Shown here piece by piece: positions 41,465 to 50,967 of a stretch of 64,000 bases of DNA. The notes beneath the pieces were generated by a model, which was given only the letters and a program-made list of their open reading frames with translations, ran no database searches and was not told the DNA's origin. The stretch is taken from NCBI RefSeq assembly GCF_927798115.1, contig NZ_CAKMMG010000007.1:62001-126000 (forward strand), given 5' to 3'. Source of the stretch: Paenibacillus auburnensis. Lineage in GTDB: Bacteria; Bacillota; Bacilli; Paenibacillales; Paenibacillaceae. Made by a program: the position numbers and the translations under genes. Position 1 is the stretch's first letter; the number at the start of each line of letters is the position of its first letter.

Positions 41465-42644
41465 CGGACTCAATATTATGACGACCGGCCTCAGTTGGCC
41501 ATCGCTCCAGCCCGGCGGGCTTAACACGTATTTCAAATCCGTATGTGAGCAGCTCTCCTCACGCAATCAGGTGCATGCGCTGATCTGCAGCCAGGAGACG
41601 CCCTCCACCCCCAAAGAGCTGATTATCCATAACGCCGGCGACCCCAAAGAGACCATCTGGAAGCGCAAGGATGCATTCCAGCGTAAAGCAGCAGATCTGA
41701 TGGGAAACGGCAGCGGGCGTATTGATATCCTATATTCGCATTTTGCACCATACGGCATTGGGCCGGCAATAGAAGCTAAGAAGCGAGGCATTCCGGTAAT
41801 CATGACCTTTCACGGTCCGTGGAATGAAGAGATGAAGATCGAGGGGCAAGGCATCAAGCACCGGGTCAAGACGACCATTGCCAAATCGATTGAACGCAAA
41901 GCCTATAAGCTGGCGGATAAATTCATCGTACTCAGCGAGTACTTCCGTGACATGCTACACACGCTGCACGGTGTACCGCTGCACAAGATCATCGTCATCC
42001 CGGGCGCAGCGAATGTGGAACGCTTTGTTCCGGCAAGCAACCGGCTGGCCGTACGGCGGACGCTGAATCTGCCGGAGGGGGCAACGACAGTCCTGACCGT
42101 ACGGCGGCTGATGAACCGTATGGGGCTGCTCCAGCTGTTGGATGCCTGGAAGCAGGTCACTGAACGCTTCCCGAATGCGATTCTGCTGATTGGCGGCAAA
42201 GGCCCGCTGCGCGCGGAGCTGGAAGAAAAAATCGCCGATTACGGCCTTGCTAACAAGGTCCGGCTGCTCGGATACATTCCCGATCATCAGCTGGCCTCCT
42301 ACTATCAGGCAGCCGATATGTTCGTGGTTCCCTCGCAGGCGCTTGAAGGCTTCGGCCTGATCACCGTTGAAGCCCTTGCTTCCGGTCTCCCCGTGATGGC
42401 TACGCCGGTAGGCGGCAACAAAGAAATTCTCCAGGGCTTCCGCCCGGAGCTGCTGTTCAAGAGTGCGGCCAGCGATGATATGGCGGAAGGCATGATTCAT
42501 ATGCTAAGCAACCGCAAGCTGCTGCCGAGCCGCGACGAATGCCGGGATCATGTACTGGAGAAGTACACCTGGGAGCATGTTGGTGACCGAGTGGAATCCG
42601 TATTCCTTGAAACTTTGGGAAAGGGTGTGGCAGCAGGATGCTAA
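41451..42644 (+). CDS. Family 4 glycosyltransferase
   Basis: A 397-aa GT-B enzyme. It has LQPGGLNTYFKSVCE near the N-terminus, a central FVLSEYFRD and VIPGAANVERF, and the donor-site motif PSQALEGFGLITVEALASGLPVMATPVGG, with the E-x7-E pair seen in retaining GT4 enzymes. It probably transfers mannose, glucose or glucuronate from a nucleotide sugar. It overlaps the genes on both sides (14 and 7 bases), so it is part of a tightly coupled block. Confidence 0.88.
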   Translation: MPYSDGLNIMTTGLSWPSLQPGGLNTYFKSVCEQLSSRNQVHALICSQETPSTPKELIIHNAGDPKETIWKRKDAFQRKAADLMGNGSGRIDILYSHFAPYGIGPAIEAKKRGIPVIMTFHGPWNEEMKIEGQGIKHRVKTTIAKSIERKAYKLADKFIVLSEYFRDMLHTLHGVPLHKIIVIPGAANVERFVPASNRLAVRRTLNLPEGATTVLTVRRLMNRMGLLQLLDAWKQVTERFPNAILLIGGKGPLRAELEEKIADYGLANKVRLLGYIPDHQLASYYQAADMFVVPSQALEGFGLITVEALASGLPVMATPVGGNKEILQGFRPELLFKSAASDDMAEGMIHMLSNRKLLPSRDECRDHVLEKYTWEHVGDRVESVFLETLGKGVAAGC

Positions 42645-43777
42645 AAGTCGCTTATATTGATCACACCGCGAAGTGGAGCGGCGGAGAGGTTGCTCTTTTC
42701 AACATTCTTACCAATATCGGTGAACAGATTGAACCGCTGGTAATCCTGGCGGAAGAAGGAACACTTGCTGAACGGCTCCGCGAGAAAGGGATCGATGTCC
42801 GCATTATTCCGCTGGATGAGAGCATCCGCAGCCGCGGCAGAAACGCCGTCAACCTCGGCGCTCCGGCAGCAGCCATTAAGCTACTGGCTTACGGACGCAA
42901 GCTGGCGCCGCTGCTCAAGCAGGAGAAAGTGGATTGTGTGCATACCAATTCCCTGAAGTCGGCCTTTTACGGCGCCGTTGCCGCCAAAAAAGCAGGAGTG
43001 CCGCTGATCTGGCATATCCGGGATCATATCGGAGCCCCGTATCTGAAGCCGGTTGTTGCCAAGGCTATCCGGCTCCTGTCACGCCTGCTCCCGAACGGCG
43101 TTATCGCCAACTCCCACTCTACGCTGAATGCGCTGGAGCTGCCCCGCACAAAAAAAACCCTCGTCGTGTATTCCGCTTTTGCCAAAGCGATCGGCGAAGG
43201 AATCGGCAAACGGGATCAGAAGGATTTCAACGTGCTCCTGGTAGGGCGGCTGGCACACTGGAAAGGCCAACATGTCGTGCTGGAAGCAGCGAAGGCTTTT
43301 AAACAGGATAGCCGGGTTAAGTTCTGGCTGGCCGGCGACGCGCTTTTCGGAGAAGAAGAATACAAACAGGAATTAATCCGCAAGATGCAGCAGGATGATC
43401 TGAGCAATGTCAGTCTGCTGGGACATGTGGATGACATACAAGGCCTGATGAATAAAGCAGATTTGCTGATACACACGTCGATCACCCCCGAGCCGTTTGG
43501 CCAGGTTATCGTCGAAGGTATGGCGGCTGGACTGCCGGTGATCGCCTCCAATGAAGGCGGACCGGTAGAGATCGTAGTACCCGGTGTAACGGGACTGCTG
43601 ATCCAGCCAGGAGACGCTAAGGTACTCGCAGATTCAATCACCTGGATGCTGGACCATCCCGAAGAGCGCAGACGGATGGCGGATAGTGGAATGAAGCGGG
43701 TGAAAGAGCACTTCGTCATCGAGAATACAGTCAAGGACATCGTTGACTACTACAAAGGTTTGCTGGCAGCGACCTAA
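42638..43777 (+). CDS. Family 4 glycosyltransferase
   Basis: A 379-aa GT-B enzyme beginning VAYIDHTAKWSGGEVALFNIL. The donor site is TSITPEPFGQVIVEGMAAGLPVIASNEGGP, with the E-x7-E arrangement, and NVLLVGRLAHWKGQ opens the C-terminal domain. It adds a sugar in repeat-unit assembly. The start overlaps the previous gene by 7 bases; a 100-base gap then precedes the next glycosyltransferase. Confidence 0.87.
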   Translation: MLKVAYIDHTAKWSGGEVALFNILTNIGEQIEPLVILAEEGTLAERLREKGIDVRIIPLDESIRSRGRNAVNLGAPAAAIKLLAYGRKLAPLLKQEKVDCVHTNSLKSAFYGAVAAKKAGVPLIWHIRDHIGAPYLKPVVAKAIRLLSRLLPNGVIANSHSTLNALELPRTKKTLVVYSAFAKAIGEGIGKRDQKDFNVLLVGRLAHWKGQHVVLEAAKAFKQDSRVKFWLAGDALFGEEEYKQELIRKMQQDDLSNVSLLGHVDDIQGLMNKADLLIHTSITPEPFGQVIVEGMAAGLPVIASNEGGPVEIVVPGVTGLLIQPGDAKVLADSITWMLDHPEERRRMADSGMKRVKEHFVIENTVKDIVDYYKGLLAAT

Positions 43778-43877
43778 TAGATTCCCGAACTCAAGCCAAA
43801 GCGTAAACAACAACCGCCTGCATCCATACAATCACTACTTGATGATGCTGCTCCATAAAACTTTGAGGATGATTCAC

Positions 43878-44978
43878 ATGAAAATTGCGATAGCGCACGA
43901 TTACTTAATCCAAATGGGCGGGGCGGAAAGGGTAGTGGAAGTTTTCCACCACATGTATCCGGATGCTCCGATCTTCACGACGGTTTTTAACGGAAGCCGC
44001 CTAACCGACAACCTCAAAGATGCGGATATCCGGGCCTCCTGGCTGCAAAAAATTCCGGGAGTGAAGACCAATTTCAAAGGGGTGCTGCCGCTTTATCCCA
44101 TGGCCATCCGAGATCTGGACTTTCGCGGATATGATATTGTCCTGAGTTCCAGCAGTGCTTTTATGAAAAGCATTCAGGTGCCCGAATCGACGTTTCATCT
44201 ATGCTACTGCCATACGCCAATGCGCTTCGCCTGGGATTATGACACATACATGGAGCGGCAATCGAACTCCGGACTGTTCAAAAGACTGCTGAAGGTCTAC
44301 ATGCAGCGGCTCAAGTCCTGGGACCAGCGGACATCCAAAAATGTGAACCAGTTCGTAGCCAACTCTTCCGTAGTGAAGAAGCGGATCCAGAACTATTATC
44401 ACCGGGATGCCGATGTGATTTTCCCGCCGATCAACACCGCCCGGTTCACAAGCTCCAGTTCCATCGGCGATTATTACCTGATCGTCTCCCGGCTTGTTTC
44501 CTACAAGCGGATCGATCTCGCCGTGGAGGCCTTCAACCGCAATGGTCTTAAGCTCTATATCGTCGGTGACGGACCGGACCGCAAACGGCTGGAGGGCATG
44601 GCCAAAGATAATGTATCCTTCCTCGGACGGCTGGAAGATGGAGAGGTAACAGGCCTGATGTCACAGTGCCGGGCATTTATTTTTCCGGGAGAAGAGGATT
44701 TCGGGATTACGCCGCTGGAGGCGAATGCCGCAGGCAGACCGGTCATCGCTTATCAGGCCGGAGGCGCACTGGATACTATCGTTCCATACGTCAACGGTGT
44801 GTTTTTTCAGAACCAGGAAGTTGACGATTTACTTAAGGCCATCCACGAAGTGGAGTCCTACCCATGGGATATCGGCCAAATTATGGGCCATGCCCGCAAA
44901 TTCGACGAGCAGGCGTTTATGGTGCAGTTCAAGCAATATGTAGAGCAAGCCTACATTAATTTCCTAAAAGGAGGATGA
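43878..44978 (+). CDS. Family 4 glycosyltransferase
   Basis: About 366 residues from ATG 43878; ATG 43869 is three residues longer. Motifs: IAIAHDYLIQMGGAERVVEVFH at the N-terminus, YCHTPMRFAWD, YYLIVSRLVSYKRIDLAVEAF, and the donor site FPGEEDFGITPLEANAAGRPVIAYQAGGALD. This subgroup includes mannosyltransferases such as WbaZ/WsaF relatives, which agrees with GDP-mannose supplied by ManC in the cluster. The donor assignment is an inference. Confidence 0.86.
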   Translation: MKIAIAHDYLIQMGGAERVVEVFHHMYPDAPIFTTVFNGSRLTDNLKDADIRASWLQKIPGVKTNFKGVLPLYPMAIRDLDFRGYDIVLSSSSAFMKSIQVPESTFHLCYCHTPMRFAWDYDTYMERQSNSGLFKRLLKVYMQRLKSWDQRTSKNVNQFVANSSVVKKRIQNYYHRDADVIFPPINTARFTSSSSIGDYYLIVSRLVSYKRIDLAVEAFNRNGLKLYIVGDGPDRKRLEGMAKDNVSFLGRLEDGEVTGLMSQCRAFIFPGEEDFGITPLEANAAGRPVIAYQAGGALDTIVPYVNGVFFQNQEVDDLLKAIHEVESYPWDIGQIMGHARKFDEQAFMVQFKQYVEQAYINFLKGG

Positions 44979-44982
44979 TTGT

Positions 44983-46323
44983 ATGAAGCTGGCAGTTATC
45001 GGTACCGGCTATGTCGGTCTAGTATCTGGCGTATGTTTTACACTTAACGGGAATCATGTCATCTGCGTCGATAAGGATGAGGAAAAAATCAACAAGCTTA
45101 ACCGGATGGAATCCCCCATCTATGAACCGGGGATCGAGGCATTGATTGAGATGAATCTCCGGGAGGGCAGATTATCCTTCTCTTCGGATCTTCAGGAATC
45201 GGTGCGCCGCTCAGATATCGTCATTCTGGCTGTGGGTACACCTTCTTTGCCGGGTGGCGAAGCGGATTTAAGGTATATCGAAGGAGCCGCTACAGAAATT
45301 GCCCAGGCGATGGAAGGCTACAAAATCATCATGACCAAGTCGACTGTTCCGGTTGGCACGAATGAGAAAATCCGCAACCTCATCGCTTCCCACACGAATC
45401 ATCCCTTCGATATTGTCTCCGCTCCCGAGTTCCTGCGTGAAGGCTCAGCAATCCGCGACACCCTTCATCCGGACCGGATCGTTATCGGCCTCGATAATCC
45501 GCAGCTTGAGCCGACCATGCGCCAGCTTCATCAGGGCTTCACAGAAAATGTTTTCGTAACAGATATCCGCAGTGCGGAAATGATTAAATATGCTTCAAAC
45601 GCATTCCTGGCAACCAAAATTTCTTTTATTAATGAGATTGCCAACATATGCGAAAAAGTGGGAGCTGATGTAACCATGGTAGCGGAAGGCATGGGAATGG
45701 ACCGTAGAATTGGTTCCTCATTCCTGCAGGCCGGCATCGGTTATGGAGGCTCCTGTTTCCCGAAAGATACCAATGCGCTTATCCAGATCGCCGGTAATGT
45801 CGATTACGAATTCAAGCTGCTGAAATCGGTAGTTGAGGTGAACAAGGACCAGCGGTTCATGATCATCTCGAAGCTCCATGAATCGCTAGGCAGCCTGCGC
45901 GGCGCAGTCATCGGTATTTGGGGGCTGGCCTTTAAGCCGAATACCGATGATGTCCGCGAAGCTCCAGCACGTGAAATCGTCGAAGCACTGGTAGCGGAAG
46001 GTGCAACAGTGAAGCTGTATGACCCGATTGCTGCTGATAACTTCAGAGCAGGGTATGATCATTCGCAGCTGCGTTGGTGCGGCCTTCCGGAAGAGGCGGC
46101 AGAAGGCAGCGACGCCATTTGCCTGCTGACTGACTGGGCCCAGTTCAAGGATATCGATCTGCATCAGCTGGCAGGCAGCATGCGCCGCCAGATTCTGATC
46201 GACGGCCGCAACGTTTACTCCAAGGAGCAGATCGAAGGCACCGGGCTGGAGTACCACTCGGTCGGTCGCCCGCAAATGGGCGGATTGAGCGGATATTCCC
46301 CAAGCGTCGCCGGGGCGATCTAA
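44983..46323 (+). CDS. ugd: UDP-glucose 6-dehydrogenase
   Basis: A 446-aa protein with the N-terminal Rossmann GTGYVGLVSGVCF, then STVPVGTN, EFLREGSA, and the catalytic C258 in GGSCFPKDTNAL. The C-terminal UDP-binding domain includes LAFKPNTDDVREAPA. It oxidises UDP-glucose to UDP-glucuronate with two NAD+, so the polymer is probably acidic. Relatives are activated by phosphorylation from the cluster's tyrosine kinase. The start follows AAAGGAGG, four bases after the previous gene. Confidence 0.93.
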   Translation: MKLAVIGTGYVGLVSGVCFTLNGNHVICVDKDEEKINKLNRMESPIYEPGIEALIEMNLREGRLSFSSDLQESVRRSDIVILAVGTPSLPGGEADLRYIEGAATEIAQAMEGYKIIMTKSTVPVGTNEKIRNLIASHTNHPFDIVSAPEFLREGSAIRDTLHPDRIVIGLDNPQLEPTMRQLHQGFTENVFVTDIRSAEMIKYASNAFLATKISFINEIANICEKVGADVTMVAEGMGMDRRIGSSFLQAGIGYGGSCFPKDTNALIQIAGNVDYEFKLLKSVVEVNKDQRFMIISKLHESLGSLRGAVIGIWGLAFKPNTDDVREAPAREIVEALVAEGATVKLYDPIAADNFRAGYDHSQLRWCGLPEEAAEGSDAICLLTDWAQFKDIDLHQLAGSMRRQILIDGRNVYSKEQIEGTGLEYHSVGRPQMGGLSGYSPSVAGAI

Positions 46324-46519
46324 TCCAGAGTTGCTCTTGAGCGCAGCTTTAGCTGCCGCTCCGCTCCTTGCCTTATAGCTGCAACTCCTTGCCCTTAAAT
46401 TGCCGCCTACCAAGCGGCAATGCCGGATCTTTAGCAGGGAGCTAGCCTGCGGGCAAAGTAAGCAAAAGCTGCGATTCTTCCAGAACGCTCAGTCAAGCAG
46501 GAGTTCTTAACCGTAAGCT
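46324..46519 (+). other. Intergenic segment between ugd and the second structured element
   Basis: About 200 bases with no plausible gene. A hairpin TTGCCGC (46400-46406) with GCGGCAA (46414-46420) is clear but lacks a T-run. Shorter AGCT-rich inverted segments (around 46345-46380 and 46435-46480) suggest further structure. With the 155-nt element it makes a 410-nt gap inside the cluster, the longest in the biosynthetic part. Confidence 0.45.
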
Positions 46520-46674
46520 GTTATGGAATGGAACGGAGAGGAATTTTGGAACTGTAGGAGCGATATGCGTCCGCCTTTGTCTGCGGATTTCAACCGCGAA
46601 GAGCGGTTCAATCAGGAAATCTGCAGACAACAGCGGCCGAAAGTCCAAACATTCCTTGCAGTGACTCTCATAAC
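46520..46674 (+). ncRNA. 155-nt structured element, copy B (within eps cluster)
   Basis: It has the same length and fold as copy A at 40427. Stems: closing GTTATG (46520-46525) with CATAAC (46669-46674); GGAAT.TTTGGA with TCCAAA.ATTCC; GTCTGCGGATTT with AAATCTGCAGAC (one G-U); and the terminal AACCGC/GCGGTT hairpin. The outermost stem is completely different in sequence from copy A yet pairs equally well. It lies 59 bases before the manC start. A regulatory leader RNA or a mobile or dispersed repeat are both possible. Confidence 0.65.
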
Positions 46675-46733
46675 AGTGTGATTTTTAACAATCCGATATT
46701 TTCGCGACAACACATAAATAGGAGGGTTCACTT

Positions 46734-48107
46734 ATGAAACTGGTACTTCTATCAGGCGGTTCTGGTAAACGGCTCTGGCCTTTGTCCAACGATTCACGTT
46801 CGAAGCAATTTCTGAAGGTACTGGAAAGCCCGACGGGTGAACCGGAATCTATGGTACAGCGTGTCTGGAGACAGCTTGAGGAAGCGGGCATGACAGGTTC
46901 GTCTTATCTGGCAACGGGCCGCAGCCAGGTGGAATCGATTCAGAGCCAGCTTGGCAGCGAGGTTCCGATCATCGTTGAGCCTGAGCGCCGTGATACCTTC
47001 CCGGCCATAGCGCTGACAGCAGCTTACCTGTATTCGATGGCCGGTGTTTCTCCGGACGAAACAGTCGCTATCCTGCCTGTTGATCCCTATGTGGAAGCTT
47101 CATTTTTCGATACCGTAGTCCAGCTTGAGCAGACAATGGAGGAAAGCGGCGCAAATCTGGCGCTGATGGGCGTAGTTCCTGAACATGCGTCAGAGAAATA
47201 CGGATATATCATTCCTACCACTGCTGAGGCGGGAACAAGCGGATATCTGCAGGTGAGCCATTTCCAGGAAAAACCTGACCGTGTACAAGCCGAAGGTCTG
47301 ATCAGCAAAGGTGCCCTTTGGAATTGCGGGGTGTTCGCTTTCCGCTTGGGTTATCTGCTTGATATTCTGCAACGCAAAGGGCTGCCGCTTAACTACGAGG
47401 AACTGCAGAAGCAGTATAAACTGCTTGCCTCTATCAGCTTTGATTACGAAGTGGTGGAAAAAGAGGAGAATATCGTGGTTCAGCCTTATGCAGGATTCTG
47501 GAAGGACCTGGGTACCTGGAACACGCTGACTGAAGAAATGAGCAGCAATCTGGTAGGAAAAGGTGTTGTCACAGCCGATTCTGAGGGGACTTGCCTGATC
47601 AATGAGCTGGATATTCCGATTACAGTCATCGGGGCGAAGGATTTAATTATTGCCGCCAGCCCGGATGGCATCTTGGTTACACATAAAGCGGAAAGCCCAC
47701 GGATCAAAGAAGTGCTGAAGTCTTACGAGCAAAGACCGATGTTCGAGGAACGCCGCTGGGGCCATTACAAGGTCATTGATTATGTGAAGTACGATGAGGG
47801 CAATGAAGTTCTGACTAAACGGATTTTTATTGAAGAGGGCAAGAACATCAGCTACCAGCTGCACCGCAAACGCAGTGAAATCTGGACCTTTGTAAGCGGG
47901 GAAGCCAGCATTGTGATTAACGAAAAAATGCATAATGTGAAGGCGGGCGATGTGGTTCGCATCCCTGAAGGCACCAAACATGCGATCCTTGCGCTGACGG
48001 ATGTGGAGTTTATCGAAGTGCAGACCGGCTCCGAATTGGTGGAAGAGGATAATATCCGAATCACCTTGGACTGGAAGGATATAGCATTACAACAGTTCAT
48101 TTCGTAG
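46734..48107 (+). CDS. manC: Mannose-1-phosphate guanylyltransferase / mannose-6-phosphate isomerase
   Basis: A 457-aa bifunctional type II enzyme. The N-terminal pyrophosphorylase has LLSGGSGKRLWPLSNDSRSKQFL and FQEKPDRVQAE. The C-terminal cupin isomerase has RRWGHYKVIDY, QLHRKRSEIWTFVSGEASI and IPEGTKHAI. It makes GDP-mannose, implying mannose in the polymer and matching the two downstream GH26 mannanase-like enzymes. The start follows TAGGAGGG. It is preceded by a structured element and a long gap, so it may be expressed separately from the earlier genes. Confidence 0.92.
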   Translation: MKLVLLSGGSGKRLWPLSNDSRSKQFLKVLESPTGEPESMVQRVWRQLEEAGMTGSSYLATGRSQVESIQSQLGSEVPIIVEPERRDTFPAIALTAAYLYSMAGVSPDETVAILPVDPYVEASFFDTVVQLEQTMEESGANLALMGVVPEHASEKYGYIIPTTAEAGTSGYLQVSHFQEKPDRVQAEGLISKGALWNCGVFAFRLGYLLDILQRKGLPLNYEELQKQYKLLASISFDYEVVEKEENIVVQPYAGFWKDLGTWNTLTEEMSSNLVGKGVVTADSEGTCLINELDIPITVIGAKDLIIAASPDGILVTHKAESPRIKEVLKSYEQRPMFEERRWGHYKVIDYVKYDEGNEVLTKRIFIEEGKNISYQLHRKRSEIWTFVSGEASIVINEKMHNVKAGDVVRIPEGTKHAILALTDVEFIEVQTGSELVEEDNIRITLDWKDIALQQFIS

Positions 48108-48245
48108 GCCTAAATAATCTATTTAACCAATTGTTACAAATCCAAAACAGGTATTAAGAACCATTTATTAAGAAATCTTAATTTTTGCTATAAACCTACA
48201 ACTAAATAGAGTCGATACTTACGGTAAGAAGGAGAAATCCTTCCA

Positions 48246-48330
48246 AAACGACAAAGGCAAACCTAATCGAAAGATAGGGACGCAAAGCTATAGGGCCTCT
48301 TAAAAGTGGCAGCCTGGCTACCGAAAGGAA
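48246..48330 (+). promoter_or_regulatory. Cyclic-di-GMP class I riboswitch (GEMM)
   Basis: All hallmark pieces occur in order: AAAGGCAAACC (from 48252), the GAAA tetraloop (48269-48272), AGGGACGCAAAGC with a tetraloop receptor-like AGCTATAGGGCCT, and GCCTGGCTACCGAAAGG. The ribosome binding site AGGAAG (48326-48331) of the GH26 gene lies at the 3' edge and the TTG start is at 48338. No terminator hairpin stands between, so control of translation initiation is likely. Confidence 0.88.
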
Positions 48331-48337
48331 GATCATT

Positions 48338-50755
48338 TTGAAAACTTACCGTAAGTTTCGTTTGTTGTCCGCCGTGTTGTCACTGGCTGTGTTTTTGTCC
48401 GCAGTACCGCTTGGACTAGGACTTGCACCTTCCCCGGCTAAAGCAGCTTCAAGTACAGCTGTGCCAGTTAATCCGGACGCTTCAGCTGAAGCCGTCAAGC
48501 TCCTCGGTAACCTGTATTCTATTTCCGGAAAAGGTATTATTTCAGGTCAGCATGATTATCTGGAGAGCCCGGATGAATTTAGCAACAAGCTGAAAGGAAC
48601 AAGCGGACAATATGCCGCACTTCACGGATATGAGCTTGGAGTTATCAGCGGACAATCCGAAAGCACCGCCGCAACGCAACGGAAGAATGTAGTCAATAGT
48701 GCGATCAACTGGGCTAAATCTGGTGGTATCGTAGCAATGACTTTTCATGAGAATCTGCCGGGCACTACGTATGATTGGGCTAATGTGCAGAAATCATTAA
48801 CACAAGCAGAGTTCAACAAATATATAACACCAGGTACGGCACAGTATAATGCACTGATTGCTGATCTCGATAAGGTTGCAGTTTCACTCAAAAGCCTGCG
48901 GGATGCAGGAGTCCCCGTACTTTGGAGACCTTATCATGAGATGAACGGAGACTGGTTCTGGTGGGGAAAGAAGACCAACTTCGCCTCACTTTGGAATATT
49001 ATGTATGACCGGTTTGTTAACTATCATAAACTTAACAATCTGCTGTGGGTATGGAATCCGAATGCTCCGAATGCCTGGTCTGATCCCTATGAGCTGACCT
49101 ATCCTGGTGCAGATAAGGTCGATGTACTTGCAGCTGATATATATAATAATGATTATATGAATAAATATTATGACAGCTTGGTTAGTCTGGCTGCCGGTAA
49201 ACCGGTCGGCATCGGTGAGAATGGTGAAATGCCAAGCACAGCTAAGCTGCAGCTCTACCAGAAGAATTACGTTTATATGATGAACTGGGGAAAAATGCTC
49301 TATGATAACAACAGCACGACTACAATCACAAGCTTTATGAATGACAGTTACACCCTGACCCGGGATGAATATAAGGCATTCACAGTCCCGGGAGCAACGG
49401 CAACGCCGACAGCTACGCCAACGGCAACACCGACCGCGACACCAACGGCAACGCCGACAGCGACACCAACGGCAACGCCGACAGCTACGCCAACGGCAAC
49501 GCCGACAGCTACGCCAACGGCAACGCCGACAGCTACACCAACGGCAACGCCAACAGCTACACCAACGCCGACTCCTGTACCTGAAAATACATTGCAGGCA
49601 CCGGTACCGCTGGTAAACGGGCTTACAGGCGAATATTTTAAGAATATGACGCTGTCCGGCACGCCTGTGCTGGTACGCAATGATAGTTTGCTTAATTTCA
49701 ACTGGCGTCAGGCATCACCGGATGCTTCATTGCCCGTAGATATTTTTTCCGTACGCTGGACCGGCCTGATTAAGCCTTCTTATAGTGAAACTTATCAATT
49801 CTATACAACGTCTGATGATGGTATCCGTGTCTATGTGAATGGAACGGCCGTCATCGACAGCTGGATGAAGCAGAGCGGTACCGAGCGTACCGGAAGCATT
49901 GCTCTGAAAGCCGGACAGTATTATGACATTAAAGTAGAATATTATGAAAATGCCGGTGATGCCAATATCCGGATGATGTGGCAGAGCCCAAGTCAGGCCA
50001 AAGTAACCGTTCCTTCAAGCGCATTGTTCCTGAAAAGCTCCACATCATCTATAAGTGCTGTAGAATCGTCATTAATGACCAATTCGCTGGCTATGGTACA
50101 GACAGTAACAGTGTCACCAACGCCAACAGCAACACCAACGCCGACAGTGGCACCAACACCGGCACCAACGCCGACAGCGGTACCGACGCCGACAGCAGCA
50201 CCAACGCCAACGCCAACGCCAACGCCAACGCCAACGCCGACACCAACGCCAACGCCAACGCCGACAGCGGTACCGACGCCGACAGCAGCACCAACGCCAA
50301 CAGCAACACCAGCACCTGCGGCCAACGGGCTGCAAGGGGAGTATTTCAACAACATGCAGCTGGCGGGAACTCCCGCTGTAGTACGTACCGACGCGGTTCT
50401 TGACCTCAACTGGCGGCTTGGCTCGCCGGATGCGGCAATTGGAGTGGATTTCTTCTCCGTACGCTGGAGCGGTAAAATTAAGCCGCTGTATAGTGAGACG
50501 TACCAAATCTATACCTCTTCAGATGACGGTGTCCGTGTCTGGGTCAATGGCAGTCTCATCATCGACAGCTGGGTGAAGCAGAGTGGAACCGAACGCATGG
50601 GAAGCATAAACCTGCAGGCAGGACAGTTATATGATATCAAAGTGGAATATTATGAGAACCAAGGGGATGCAAGAGCGAAGCTGATGTGGGAAAGCCCGAG
50701 TCAGTTAAAGGGAACTGTCCCGTCAAGCGCCTTGTTCCTACCTTCCGCTTCCTAA
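48338..50755 (+). CDS. Secreted GH26 mannanase-like enzyme with two PA14 domains
   Basis: An 805-aa protein with a TTG start six bases after AGGAAG. It has a signal peptide (cleavage near AKAAS), then a GH26 barrel at residues about 40-350: acid/base E201 in [14 protein letters not shown] and nucleophile E294 in GIGENGE. A first Ala-Thr-Pro repeat linker (about 350-410) leads to PA14 domain 1 (about 425-570), a second Pro-Thr-rich linker (about 590-665), and PA14 domain 2 (about 665-805). The enzyme probably cuts beta-mannosyl links, perhaps in the cluster's own polymer, during dispersal or maturation. A c-di-GMP riboswitch precedes it. Confidence 0.88.
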   Translation: MKTYRKFRLLSAVLSLAVFLSAVPLGLGLAPSPAKAASSTAVPVNPDASAEAVKLLGNLYSISGKGIISGQHDYLESPDEFSNKLKGTSGQYAALHGYELGVISGQSESTAATQRKNVVNSAINWAKSGGIVAMTFHENLPGTTYDWANVQKSLTQAEFNKYITPGTAQYNALIADLDKVAVSLKSLRDAGVPVLWRPYHEMNGDWFWWGKKTNFASLWNIMYDRFVNYHKLNNLLWVWNPNAPNAWSDPYELTYPGADKVDVLAADIYNNDYMNKYYDSLVSLAAGKPVGIGENGEMPSTAKLQLYQKNYVYMMNWGKMLYDNNSTTTITSFMNDSYTLTRDEYKAFTVPGATATPTATPTATPTATPTATPTATPTATPTATPTATPTATPTATPTATPTATPTATPTPTPVPENTLQAPVPLVNGLTGEYFKNMTLSGTPVLVRNDSLLNFNWRQASPDASLPVDIFSVRWTGLIKPSYSETYQFYTTSDDGIRVYVNGTAVIDSWMKQSGTERTGSIALKAGQYYDIKVEYYENAGDANIRMMWQSPSQAKVTVPSSALFLKSSTSSISAVESSLMTNSLAMVQTVTVSPTPTATPTPTVAPTPAPTPTAVPTPTAAPTPTPTPTPTPTPTPTPTPTPTAVPTPTAAPTPTATPAPAANGLQGEYFNNMQLAGTPAVVRTDAVLDLNWRLGSPDAAIGVDFFSVRWSGKIKPLYSETYQIYTSSDDGVRVWVNGSLIIDSWVKQSGTERMGSINLQAGQLYDIKVEYYENQGDARAKLMWESPSQLKGTVPSSALFLPSAS
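49395..49573. repeat. Short tandem repeats encoding the first ATPT linker
   Basis: Runs of 12-bp units of the type ACGCCAACGGCA code for repeated Ala-Thr-Pro-Thr in the GH26 protein. Unit length is a multiple of 3, so slippage would change linker length without breaking the frame. A second array of similar composition lies at 50101-50312. Confidence 0.75.
50101..50312. repeat. Short tandem repeats encoding the second PT-rich linker
   Basis: CCAACGCCAACGCC-type 6-bp and 12-bp repeats encode Pro-Thr, Ala-Thr and Val-Pro-Thr units between the two PA14 domains. A 33-bp block beginning GCGGTACCGACGCC appears twice (about 50177 and 50267). Confidence 0.7.
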
Positions 50756-50828
50756 AATAAGCGATTCGCAGTCTGTTATATCACCGCCGTCACTGATGCT
50801 GGTTAAGCCGTTACAATACTAAATCCTC

Positions 50829-50922
50829 AAAAGTCCACCCATTAGGGCCCTGCTTACCAGCAGGGCTACTAAGCTATAGGCCTTAGTTGGCTGCAAAATG
50901 ACTGCCCTGCTAAGGGAAATGT
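50829..50922 (+). promoter_or_regulatory. Diverged GEMM-like leader element upstream of the second GH26 gene
   Basis: The segment aligns by eye with the riboswitch at 48246. AAAAG..CC.CC at the start, a P1b-like stem (GCCCTGC/GCAGGGC, 50848-50867, perfect 7 bp), and AAGCTATAGGCCT (50871-50883) versus AAGCTATAGGGCCT all correspond. ACTGCCCTGCTAAGGGAAATG then corresponds to the 3' part. The GGCAAACC block and the GAAA loop are missing. It is therefore a decayed or re-specialised riboswitch rather than a canonical one. Confidence 0.5.
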
Positions 50923-50967
50923 CACTTGCTCCATGGAAGGTTTTACGGCTGGAGAAAGGAGTTAACA

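Noticed and set aside
43743-43877. Upstream extension of the third GT4 gene
   Set aside because: It overlaps the previous gene end and precedes the conserved N-terminal start MKIAIAHDYL at 43878.
49348-49701. Minus-strand ORF encoding VGVA repeats
   Set aside because: It is the antisense reading of the Ala-Thr-Pro linker repeat of the GH26 gene.
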